A DNA stretch of 6,802 nt from Desulfobacteraceae bacterium (GTDB taxonomy: Bacteria > Desulfobacterota > Desulfobacteria > Desulfobacterales > Desulfobacteraceae). Shown here piece by piece: positions 1-6,118 of this stretch; the first letter of the stretch is position 1, and every line of letters starts with the position of its first letter. The DNA is taken from positions 1 to 6,802 of the forward strand of contig PIVQ01000392.1 in the NCBI GenBank assembly GCA_003354055.1, read 5' to 3'. The notes under the pieces were generated by a model. It was not told where the DNA came from, ran no database searches, and was given only the letters and a program-made list of their open reading frames with translations. The position numbers and the translations under genes were made by a program.

Positions 1-217
1 TTTCCGGCAATTGCTATAACCGACCATTTGTACCGGTTATCAGGGTAACAATATGAAAGTCACGGATCAATTAGAGGATTTCTGATTCTCGTGTAGGTAA
101 ATTTCTTACAAAAAGAGTGGTTGCTATGGATTGGTAACCATACGGGAAAAGTATTTTGAGTAAAGGGATTGGTACTCAGGTCCCTGTTTTATCCGTACAA
201 GTGTTTTTGTACTTAGT
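1..217. other. Non-coding stretch rich in short inverted repeats
   Basis: No convincing gene lies here. Several small perfect inverted repeats are visible: ATAACCG (16-22) with CGGTTAT (34-40), TATGG (125-129) with CCATA (138-142), TGAGTA (157-162) with TACTCA (173-178), AGGGA (164-168) with TCCCT (181-185), and GTACAA (195-200) with TTGTAC (207-212). The stretch lies just past the stop codon of the minus-strand patatin gene, so some of these may fold in the 3' end of that transcript. None is followed by a clear T-tract, so I do not call a terminator. Reading frame 1 is open from the left edge to a TAA at 46-48, which could be the last 15 codons of an upstream plus-strand gene, but this is too short to judge. 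Confidence 0.5.
195..212. repeat. Hairpin just downstream of the patatin gene
   Basis: GTACAA and TTGTAC form a 6-bp perfect stem with a 6-base loop. It begins 6 bases past the patatin stop codon in the direction of that gene's transcription. The stem is AT-leaning and no run of T follows on the minus strand, so it is a poor match to an intrinsic terminator. It could instead be a 3'-end stabilising hairpin or chance. Confidence 0.3.
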
Positions 218-1300
218 TCAAAACGGCTGTACCATATCCCGGATCCGACCGGTGTCAACCGCCTCCAAAAAGGCCTCTCCCAGCTTCAAACTCTGTTCGG
301 TCACGTTTTTCCAAGCCTTGAACCGCTCCTCATCCCTGCCATGGAACCGTGTGAAATCCTTTCGATCCGGGATTCTGCCATAGGGAAGACCGGCAACAAA
401 TTCAGGCGACGGCGCCACAAGGATAGTACGGTCAATCAAGGTGCCTGCCGCTCTTCTTCCGGACAATTTTTTATCAAACCACCCCGGGGTGATCTCCGGA
501 TAAAAATGAGGATATAAAATAAAACCCTCTCCACCATGACACAGAGGAAAAGCCGGATGGTAATCCAGAATACCGCCGTCCCTGTAGATTCCTTTCGGGG
601 CGCCTGAAATATCCGGGATCCCGTCCATGACCACAGGAATGGACCCACTGGCCAATAACGCCTGCTTAAAATTCTCCTGAGACAGGGTAACCCGGGTGGT
701 GGGGAAATCATCCAGATCCAAAGGGAACCCTTTTAAACCAGGTACATGAAAAAGGGTACGCCGGAAAAACAGCGACTGAGTGTTCCGGGATACCAGGTTC
801 ATTACAAAGGCCGTTCCCATGCCTGCTGCCAGGGCAGCCTTGTTTTCCATGGCCATTGCCCCCGTACACCGTACTGCTGAAAACCCAAGTTTGAATCTGG
901 GATTAGCAAGAATTTCGCGGATCTTTTCAGAGGTCAGCAGGAGATCAAGAATCTTCAGGGACTCGGTTGTGACCTGCTCCGGTGTTACCCTGCCCTTGTA
1001 CGTTTGGCTGATATAGGCGTCCTTTAAGGCATCAAAGGCCTGTTCCGGATGGGTCTGGGCAGCTGCAGCCAGTTTCCAGGCGCCAATGGAGGTGCCCAGC
1101 AGAAAGATGTCCTGGTTTATCCTATTCAACCATCTGGAGAAAATAATCCGGTCCAGACCGTAAAGAACCAGCCATTTGGCCGCCCCGGAGGCCCCCAGAA
1201 TCGCGCTGATGTCAGTGGGGCACAATCCGTTGTCCCGGATATGTGCCAAAGCTGTTTTACCGGCCTTAAAAACAAGCACGTTCGCCGCTGCTTCAGCCAT
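218..1300 (-). CDS. Patatin-like phospholipase family protein
   Basis: This is a predicted acyl hydrolase (360 aa) of the patatin fold, expected to cleave fatty acyl esters from lipids with a Ser-Asp dyad. Both halves of the dyad are visible: the nucleophile elbow GTSIG at residues 69-73 (Ser71) and the DGG motif at 241-243 (Asp241). A glycine-rich turn, GASGAAK at 36-42, fits the oxyanion-hole position, although it is not the canonical GGGxR/K form. There is no signal peptide or obvious membrane segment, so the enzyme is probably cytoplasmic or peripheral. The ATG lies 2 bases after the stop of the diguanylate cyclase gene, with a G-rich stretch before it, so translational coupling is likely. 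The family includes phospholipases, thioesterases and bacterial effectors, so substrate and role are open. The fold call is firm. Confidence 0.9.
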   Translation of the reverse strand: MAEAAANVLVFKAGKTALAHIRDNGLCPTDISAILGASGAAKWLVLYGLDRIIFSRWLNRINQDIFLLGTSIGAWKLAAAAQTHPEQAFDALKDAYISQTYKGRVTPEQVTTESLKILDLLLTSEKIREILANPRFKLGFSAVRCTGAMAMENKAALAAGMGTAFVMNLVSRNTQSLFFRRTLFHVPGLKGFPLDLDDFPTTRVTLSQENFKQALLASGSIPVVMDGIPDISGAPKGIYRDGGILDYHPAFPLCHGGEGFILYPHFYPEITPGWFDKKLSGRRAAGTLIDRTILVAPSPEFVAGLPYGRIPDRKDFTRFHGRDEERFKAWKNVTEQSLKLGEAFLEAVDTGRIRDMVQPF

Positions 1301-1302
1301 GC

Positions 1303-2871
1303 TTATGCCACCACCCCGACCTTATTCCGTCCACTTTCCTTGGCCTGATATAAGGCCTTGTCCGCCCGCTTAAAAACCGAATCATACCCCTTATCCGTCT
1401 CCATGACATGGGCGACCCCCAAGCTGAGACTGACATAAACGGTATCTTTTTTGTAGACAAATTCCGTACGCCCGATGAGATTGCGGATTTTTTCAGCCAC
1501 CCCCCTGGCCTGTTCTGCATCTGTTTCCGGCATGACGACCACGAATTCATCCCCCCCTGTTCTGGCCAGAATATCCGTTGTCCTCAAAATCGACTTGATC
1601 CGGGATGTGATCTCGATCAGACATTTATCCCCAATGGCATGACCGTATGTATCATTAATGGATTTAAACCGGTCCACATCAAATATAATTAATGAGAACA
1701 CCCGATTATACCGGGTAAACCGCTGCATCTCCTTGGCGGCATTTGCCTCATACGCCCGCCGGTTAGCCGCCCCGGTCAGATGGTCGGTATTCAATTCAGA
1801 CTCCAGCTTCCGGTTTTGCTTTCTGGCCTCTTTGAAATCGTCACGGATCTTTTTCATCCCGGCCTTCAGTGTACTAATTTGTTTTTTCAGCTTCTGTTCT
1901 TCTGAATACTCCCTGGCTTTTTTCCGGTTCAGGGTTTCCGAAAGCAGGGAGATCTTGTTGTTCATGACCTTGGTTAACTCTTTCATGGGTGCACCTATGG
2001 TCAGGGACTCTTTCAGAGAAAGGATATTTGCGGATAATTGTTCGTTGAACACTTTATTCCTCTCCTGGATTTCCTGAAATGAATCCAGGGAAGTTGAAAT
2101 CTTTTTATCCATATCCAGAATTTTACGGCTGATCTCTTCTGCAAAGTGTACGGCCTGGGCCTTGTCATTGGCTGACTCGGCAAGATACTCCTGTAAAAGA
2201 TCCATAACCTGACTGCGGAGCCGGGAAAATTCCTTAAGATTCTGAGCTGTATCAATGTTTGCCTCAACATTGCGAATCTTCTGGTTATGTCCGGAGCTCA
2301 ACACACTGCGGAGCTCATGAATGATCGTCAGATAGCTTTCCTTGCAATGGACAAACAGGGCCAGGTAATTATCCGCATCCGTTTTTTCTTCCCCGGGTAG
2401 TCTCAGCCATTTTCCCATAAGTCCCAGCAGCCGACCCCTGTCAATTTTACGGGTATTTCCCCTGGTTTCCGACAACACAGCCCCCTTAAGCCGTCCAAAG
2501 GCTTTTGCGATCAGCCTGTGTTCACCGTCCTTATCCAGAGCCCCTTTGAACTGCTTTACCGGAACCATCAGGCCCCGGGCATCAATGCCTTTGCGGACAG
2601 GCGTTTCCGGGTCTGCTTCTGAAATAAGGTCCGTAAAGAAACTGAGCATATTCCGATACATCTCTTCATTTTCTTCCAGCGTCTGTTCCATGTTGCGTAT
2701 ACGCCTGTTAGTCCTCTGTTTATCCTTTTTATCTTCTTCAATGATATGCCTGGCCGCAATACAGGTATCCGTGGAGATCGTACAGGTGTTTTGATCATTT
2801 TTCACCAGAGTTGAAAAATAATTCAATAGATCTTCAGAAGTTTGGATATTTGGGTCAAATGGCGTATTCAA
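1303..2871 (-). CDS. Soluble diguanylate cyclase (GGDEF domain) with long helical N-terminus
   Basis: This protein (522 aa) is predicted to make cyclic di-GMP from two GTP. The C-terminal GGDEF domain covers about residues 360-522. It contains DHLTGAANRR at 363-372, the metal-site segment DVD at 398-400, and an intact GGDEF at 439-443. RTTD at 430-433 lies exactly five residues before GGDEF and is a complete RxxD inhibitory I-site, so product feedback is expected. Residues 1 to about 200 match no sensor domain I recognise. Residues of about 240-360 are rich in K, E, L and Q and look like a coiled coil that could dimerise the cyclase. No membrane segment or signal peptide is seen, so it should be cytoplasmic. 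There is no EAL domain. It starts at a TTG codon behind a strong AGGAG. It lies between truA and the patatin gene with gaps of 12 and 2 bases. Confidence 0.94.
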   Translation of the reverse strand: MNTPFDPNIQTSEDLLNYFSTLVKNDQNTCTISTDTCIAARHIIEEDKKDKQRTNRRIRNMEQTLEENEEMYRNMLSFFTDLISEADPETPVRKGIDARGLMVPVKQFKGALDKDGEHRLIAKAFGRLKGAVLSETRGNTRKIDRGRLLGLMGKWLRLPGEEKTDADNYLALFVHCKESYLTIIHELRSVLSSGHNQKIRNVEANIDTAQNLKEFSRLRSQVMDLLQEYLAESANDKAQAVHFAEEISRKILDMDKKISTSLDSFQEIQERNKVFNEQLSANILSLKESLTIGAPMKELTKVMNNKISLLSETLNRKKAREYSEEQKLKKQISTLKAGMKKIRDDFKEARKQNRKLESELNTDHLTGAANRRAYEANAAKEMQRFTRYNRVFSLIIFDVDRFKSINDTYGHAIGDKCLIEITSRIKSILRTTDILARTGGDEFVVVMPETDAEQARGVAEKIRNLIGRTEFVYKKDTVYVSLSLGVAHVMETDKGYDSVFKRADKALYQAKESGRNKVGVVA

Positions 2872-2880
2872 AATAATTAT

Positions 2881-2885
2881 CTCCT
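2881..2885 (-). promoter_or_regulatory. Shine-Dalgarno that fixes the TTG start of the GGDEF gene
   Basis: On the minus strand this reads AGGAG and overlaps the truA stop (TAGGAG). It sits 9 bases before a TTG codon at 2871-2869. No ATG occurs in frame between the truA stop and this TTG, and the first internal Met is at about residue 61, so TTG is the best start. The overlap with the stop suggests that ribosomes finishing truA reinitiate on the cyclase. Confidence 0.75.
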
Positions 2886-3687
2886 AATCTGACAAAGAAT
2901 TCCGGTCAAGGGTCTTTATTCCATGGAATGCCACCTGGTTGAGCATCAATCCCGAGGCCGGTGCAATGTTTCGCAAGGGTTTAGAATTTTTCCCTGAAAG
3001 TGAGCTTCGAAGATCTTCAAGGTTGATCTGCCCTTTTCCCAGGGCAATGAGCTGCCCCATCATCAGTCGCACCTGGTGCCTCATGAACCCACGGGAAGAG
3101 ACTTTATAAGCCCAGGTCTGTTCAGGAAAGAAACTGGCAGAGTATTCATGGTTCTTCTGTATCCTGCTGGCCAGAATTTCCCGTTTAAAGCAGGTATCAG
3201 GGCCTGCCTGAGTACAATATCGGACAAAATTATGAACACCTTTAAACAGATCTGCGCCTTCCTGCATCAATGAAATGTCCAGAACTTCCTGAAAACAGGC
3301 CATGAACGGGGCACAAAAGGGATGGGCTTTTTCACCGTGGGAAAAAAGATAAAGATACGTCTTGGTCCTTGGGCTGTTGATGATGTTAAATTCAGGACCA
3401 ACTTCCTCGACTCCCATTGCCCGGATATCCGGCGGCAGGTTGATATTCATATCCTTTAAAAACCTGTCCGGATCAATGGCCTCTTCAATAAATAGTTCAA
3501 AGGCTGAATGGTCGGCCGAGACCATGGCATCGGTGCGACTGGTACCGAGAATCTTAAAATCCGAGTGCCCCAGAACAAATTCAAGGGTTTTGACCACCAT
3601 GGCTTCAACGGTCTTCATCCCTGGCTGCCGCTGCCATCCGTGGAACCGGAATCCCAGGTATTGGATATGAATAAGATAATAGTTCAT
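2884..3687 (-). CDS. truA: tRNA pseudouridine synthase A, divergent active-site motif
   Basis: TruA (267 aa, normal length) converts uridines 38-40 in the tRNA anticodon arm to pseudouridine in the cytoplasm. The N-terminal pattern YLGFRFHGWQRQPG at 10-23 is typical. The catalytic aspartate is D53 within RTD. Later landmarks are LPPDIRAM, HNFVRYCT in place of the usual H-[DN]-F segment, and FMRHQVRLMMGQL for the C-terminal FLRHMVRN-type motif. The catalytic loop is unusual: SRTDAMVSA at 50-58, where most TruA proteins have GRTDxGVHA, so the second Gly and the His are replaced by Met and Ser. Catalytic Asp and preceding Arg are kept, so activity is plausible. The ATG is preceded in frame by TAG three codons upstream, so it is the first possible start. 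No Shine-Dalgarno is visible. It is the first gene of the minus-strand cluster. Confidence 0.9.
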   Translation of the reverse strand: MNYYLIHIQYLGFRFHGWQRQPGMKTVEAMVVKTLEFVLGHSDFKILGTSRTDAMVSADHSAFELFIEEAIDPDRFLKDMNINLPPDIRAMGVEEVGPEFNIINSPRTKTYLYLFSHGEKAHPFCAPFMACFQEVLDISLMQEGADLFKGVHNFVRYCTQAGPDTCFKREILASRIQKNHEYSASFFPEQTWAYKVSSRGFMRHQVRLMMGQLIALGKGQINLEDLRSSLSGKNSKPLRNIAPASGLMLNQVAFHGIKTLDRNSLSD

Positions 3688-3720
3688 GGTACGCTAGTAC
3701 CAAGCATAGATGCGCATTGG
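3688..3720 (-). promoter_or_regulatory. Structured leader directly before truA
   Basis: Next to the truA start codon, GGTAC (3688-3692) and GTACC (3697-3701) form a 5-bp stem with a GCTA loop. Just beyond it, CCAAGCAT (3700-3707) can pair with ATGC (3710-3713) and TTGG (3717-3720) across a 3-base bulge, and ATGCGCAT (3710-3717) is itself a palindrome. No Shine-Dalgarno sequence is seen in this span. It may be a leader that tunes translation of the cluster, or a protein-binding site, or chance. No convincing minus-strand -35/-10 pair was found between here and 3800. Confidence 0.3.
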
Positions 3721-3796
3721 CAAGCAGTTTGTAATTCATAATTATCAACCGAAGGTTCTCCTTCCTTTGCTCTCGCCTTTCTCGCTGATAGCCTCA

Positions 3797-3804
3797 AAAT
3801 AAAC
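3797..3804. repeat. Isolated copy of the operator half-site
   Basis: AAATAAAC here is identical and in the same orientation to the core of the left arm of the palindrome at 3834-3855, 38 bases away. The matching right arm is missing. It could be an auxiliary half-site, but an 8-base AT-rich match can easily arise by chance. Confidence 0.25.
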
Positions 3805-3825
3805 AACCCAATCCTTAAGAAATCC

Positions 3826-3855
3826 TTGACATATAAATAAACGATTGTTTATTTA
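3826..3855 (+). promoter_or_regulatory. Probable promoter of the SDR-DUF362-transketolase operon
   Basis: A perfect TTGACA -35 box lies at 3826-3831. The -10 is less clear: TTTATT at 3848-3853 (16-base spacer) matches four of six consensus bases, and TATTTA at 3850-3855 (18-base spacer) matches three. TATATT at 3870-3875 is a better -10 alone but has no good -35 at the right distance. A second TTGACA at 3875-3880 is too close to the start codon to serve this gene. The region is AT-rich and lies 47-77 bases before the SDR start codon. Confidence 0.55.
3834..3855. promoter_or_regulatory. 22-bp palindromic operator, possibly TetR-type
   Basis: The left arm TAAATAAAC (3834-3842) and the right arm GTTTATTTA (3847-3855) are perfect 9-bp inverted repeats around a 4-base GATT centre. 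The palindrome fills the spacer and covers the likely -10 of the SDR promoter. This is where a repressor dimer would block RNA polymerase. Length, symmetry and the AAAC-N4-GTTT core resemble operators of TetR/AcrR-family repressors; the family assignment is inference. No regulator gene lies in this window. Confidence 0.6.
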
Positions 3856-3873
3856 ACAGGTGTTAATTATATA

Positions 3874-3889
3874 TTTGACAATCAAAGGA
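3874..3889 (+). promoter_or_regulatory. Small inverted repeat merging into the SDR ribosome binding site
   Basis: TTTGA (3874-3878) and TCAAA (3882-3886) form a 5-bp inverted repeat with a 3-base spacer. The second arm runs into AAAGGA (3884-3889), the only Shine-Dalgarno-like sequence before the SDR start. Its spacing to the ATG is 13 bases, longer than usual, so initiation may be modest. The repeat may be accidental. Confidence 0.35.
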
Positions 3890-3902
3890 TCACGATTCAA
3901 AC

Positions 3903-4763
3903 ATGAAAAATTTCACCAATAAAACGATTTATATCACCGGCGGTTCCAGCGGGATCGGTCTGGCCACGGGCAAGTTGCTAGCCTTACTCGGGGCGGATAT
4001 CGTTCTTCTGGCAAGAAAGGTTGAAACCCTTGGACAGGCCCAGGCCATACTTGAAGGGGTAAAAAAGACAAGCCGTCAGAAAATCAGAACTTTAAGCGTG
4101 GATGTGGGCGATCCCCTTCAGGTAAATGAAAAAATGAAACAGGCTGTGGCATCATTCGGTGCCCCTGATATCCTAATCAACTCCGCCGGTATTAATAAAT
4201 ATGTCGATCATTTTGAAAACATCACACCCAATATGTTCAATGAGGTGATGAATGTGAATGTGAACGGGGTCAGAAACGTAACTCATGCACTGCTTGAACC
4301 TATGAAAGAAAAAAAGGGGCATGTGGTGATTCTCTCTTCTGCAGCAGCATTGTTCGGGATGTTCGGATATTCCACATATGCAGCGTCCAAAGCTGCTCTC
4401 ATGGGATTTGCAGAAAGCCTCCGGTATGAACTCAAGCCCCTGGGTATGCCCGTTACAATTGTCTTTCCCCCTGAAGTGGACACCCCCATGAATCTTGATG
4501 AGGCCCAAACCCTTCCGGCGCAAGGAAAGGCAATGAAACGCGTGGCAGGTACCCTTACTCCCGCCTATACGGCAAAGGTCATTGTAAAGGCCATTGCAAA
4601 GAAAAGGTATTTTGTCATACCGGGGAACTTTACCAGATTCCTCTATCTGCTTCACAGGATCTCAAACGGTGTTTTAACAAGGCTTGTATCCGATGCTGTG
4701 GTTAAAAAAGCCTGTAAAAGAAACTCAATTCAACGGGGTAGCATTTCCAAGGGACAGATATGA
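3903..4763 (+). CDS. SDR-family NAD(P)-dependent oxidoreductase, KDSR-like
   Basis: This classical short-chain dehydrogenase/reductase (286 aa) should interconvert a ketone and an alcohol using NAD(P)H. Residues 12-19 (TGGSSGIG) are the nucleotide-binding turn. Arg38 after the second strand (LLARK) favours NADP(H). NSAG lies at 93-96, and the catalytic set is Ser146, Tyr159 and Lys163 (YAASK). After the core comes PPEVDTPM, and a later ...LTP... segment, which resemble the subgroup around 3-ketodihydrosphingosine reductase; this is a similarity in pattern and not proof of a sphingoid substrate. A hydrophobic, basic C-terminal stretch (FLYLLHRISNGVLTRLV) could touch the membrane. It is the first gene of the operon; its TGA overlaps the ATG of the DUF362 gene by four bases. 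A palindromic operator lies upstream. Confidence 0.9.
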   Translation: MKNFTNKTIYITGGSSGIGLATGKLLALLGADIVLLARKVETLGQAQAILEGVKKTSRQKIRTLSVDVGDPLQVNEKMKQAVASFGAPDILINSAGINKYVDHFENITPNMFNEVMNVNVNGVRNVTHALLEPMKEKKGHVVILSSAAALFGMFGYSTYAASKAALMGFAESLRYELKPLGMPVTIVFPPEVDTPMNLDEAQTLPAQGKAMKRVAGTLTPAYTAKVIVKAIAKKRYFVIPGNFTRFLYLLHRISNGVLTRLVSDAVVKKACKRNSIQRGSISKGQI

Positions 4764-6118
4764 AGCTTTTTTCAGGTGAACGAAAGGTGATCATCAGGCA
4801 GTGCGAAAGCTATGATCGGGATACCATAAGGCAAATCATCAAAGAAGGCATACGGGAACTTAAGCTGAAACCTGCCGGCAAAATTCTGATAAAGCCGAAT
4901 ATTGTGACGGCGAACAAGGGGTATATTCATCACAGTTTCACAGAACCTGCCATGCTTGATGCCATGGTAGGTGTTTTAAGACAAGACTGTGGCCAGGAAG
5001 AGATTACCATTGGAGAATCAGCCGGCATCGGCATGCCCTCAAGATTGTTCTTTGCCGAATCAGGCATCAAAAAGCTTGCTGACAAGCTCAAGGTGCCCCT
5101 TGTGGATTTCAACGAGGAGCAGGTGAGGCAGGTCACCCTTGAAAAGGCAAAATGCCATAAAACCATGGAGGTGGCAAAATCCCTGTATGAGGCTCAGTTT
5201 AAAATCTGGATGCCCAAGCTGAAATTTCATATAGTCACGGACCTGACCAATACCCTGAAGCTGAATATCGGAATTCTAAATCACAAGGAAAGGTTTCTTT
5301 TCCACGATGACCGCCTCCACCATAAAATTGTCGATATGCTGGAGGTGGGTTATCCGGATCTGATCGTATCGGATGCCGTTACCATTGGAAAAGGATTTGA
5401 ATCAAGCCCCTATCCGGTTCATCTAGGAGCCGTACTGATATCAAATGAGCCCCTTGCCTGCGACATGGTGGCGGCAAAAATTTTAGGGTATGACCCCAAA
5501 CAGGTGGTGCACCTGGTCGAGGCAAGCAACAGAGGGTACGGTTCCCTTAACTTTGATGACATTCGTATTTCAGGAGATATCTCTATACCGGAACTCAGAG
5601 ACCGGATAAAAGATGTCGAGTCTCCGTTCCAGGATCTTAATAAACTTGATACCCCGTTAACTTTTTACGAAGGCATCAACAAATCATCGGGCAACCTCTG
5701 CTACGGCGGCTGTATATGCTCAATCAAAGGGGCGCTGGGGACGGCTGAAAAGAGATCCCCGGGTACACTGAAGAAGGCAAAAAAAGCCGCCCTTGTCATG
5801 GGGTATTACGAAGGGGATGTCATCCACCCGGACGGTCCGGTTTTTCTGGTGGGCACCTGTGCAGGGGTCAGCGGAAAACTTGTGGCGGCAAAGGTCTTCC
5901 GGCTCAAAGGCTGCCCAGTTAAAGTTAAGGATCTGATGATCTTTCTGCTGATCCGTCTGAACATCAAAAGCCCGGTGTTTGACCTCAGGAACATGACTTT
6001 ACTGATATACCACTCCCTTGTGTCCGCATGGATGAAGCTGACCATTCCCTTCAGAAAAAACGCAAAAATAAATGCACCGGAAAACTCCCAAGGAGATCAC
6101 TATGCCAATCACAGATGA
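4760..6118 (+). CDS. DUF362 domain-containing protein with atypical C-terminal cysteines
   Basis: This 452-aa protein carries a DUF362 domain over about residues 40-300. Visible marks are ILIKPNIV at 42-49, GESAG, the segment PDLIVSDAV, and a DMVAAKILGYDP segment followed by a VHLVEASNRGYG stretch. Many DUF362 proteins continue into a ferredoxin-like region with CxxCxxCxxxC motifs. This one has none. Instead residues 310-390 hold C314-x3-C318-x-C320, then C367 (GTCAG) and C385 (KGCPVK), which could bind metal or a cluster. Residues of about 390-430 are hydrophobic and may form a membrane-associated helix. The biochemical function of DUF362 is not settled, so no reaction is given. AAGGGA lies 5 bases before the ATG. 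The 3' end overlaps the transketolase gene by 17 bases. Confidence 0.88.
   Translation: MKLFSGERKVIIRQCESYDRDTIRQIIKEGIRELKLKPAGKILIKPNIVTANKGYIHHSFTEPAMLDAMVGVLRQDCGQEEITIGESAGIGMPSRLFFAESGIKKLADKLKVPLVDFNEEQVRQVTLEKAKCHKTMEVAKSLYEAQFKIWMPKLKFHIVTDLTNTLKLNIGILNHKERFLFHDDRLHHKIVDMLEVGYPDLIVSDAVTIGKGFESSPYPVHLGAVLISNEPLACDMVAAKILGYDPKQVVHLVEASNRGYGSLNFDDIRISGDISIPELRDRIKDVESPFQDLNKLDTPLTFYEGINKSSGNLCYGGCICSIKGALGTAEKRSPGTLKKAKKAALVMGYYEGDVIHPDGPVFLVGTCAGVSGKLVAAKVFRLKGCPVKVKDLMIFLLIRLNIKSPVFDLRNMTLLIYHSLVSAWMKLTIPFRKNAKINAPENSQGDHYANHR

Noticed and set aside
1..48. Possible 3' end of a plus-strand gene (15 codons ending at TAA 46-48)
   Set aside because: The peptide looks protein-like, but 15 codons are too few to support a call, and an inverted repeat (16-40) lies across it.
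218..2871. CBASS-type anti-phage system (nucleotide cyclase plus patatin effector)
   Set aside because: The cyclase is a standard GGDEF diguanylate cyclase with an I-site, not a CD-NTase, and no CBASS accessory genes are present in the window.
3751..3764. GAAGG-TTCT-CCTTC hairpin as an intrinsic terminator
   Set aside because: The stem is only 5 bp, no T-tract follows on either strand, and it lies between divergent genes where no terminator is needed.
4173..4655. 160-codon minus-strand open frame inside the SDR gene
   Set aside because: The SDR frame carries all catalytic motifs across this span; the antisense product looks unlike a protein family (many Cys and His, no motif).
3903..4763. 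Assignment of the SDR as a true 3-ketodihydrosphingosine reductase
   Set aside because: Only a pattern resemblance is seen, and no serine palmitoyltransferase or other sphingolipid gene lies nearby.
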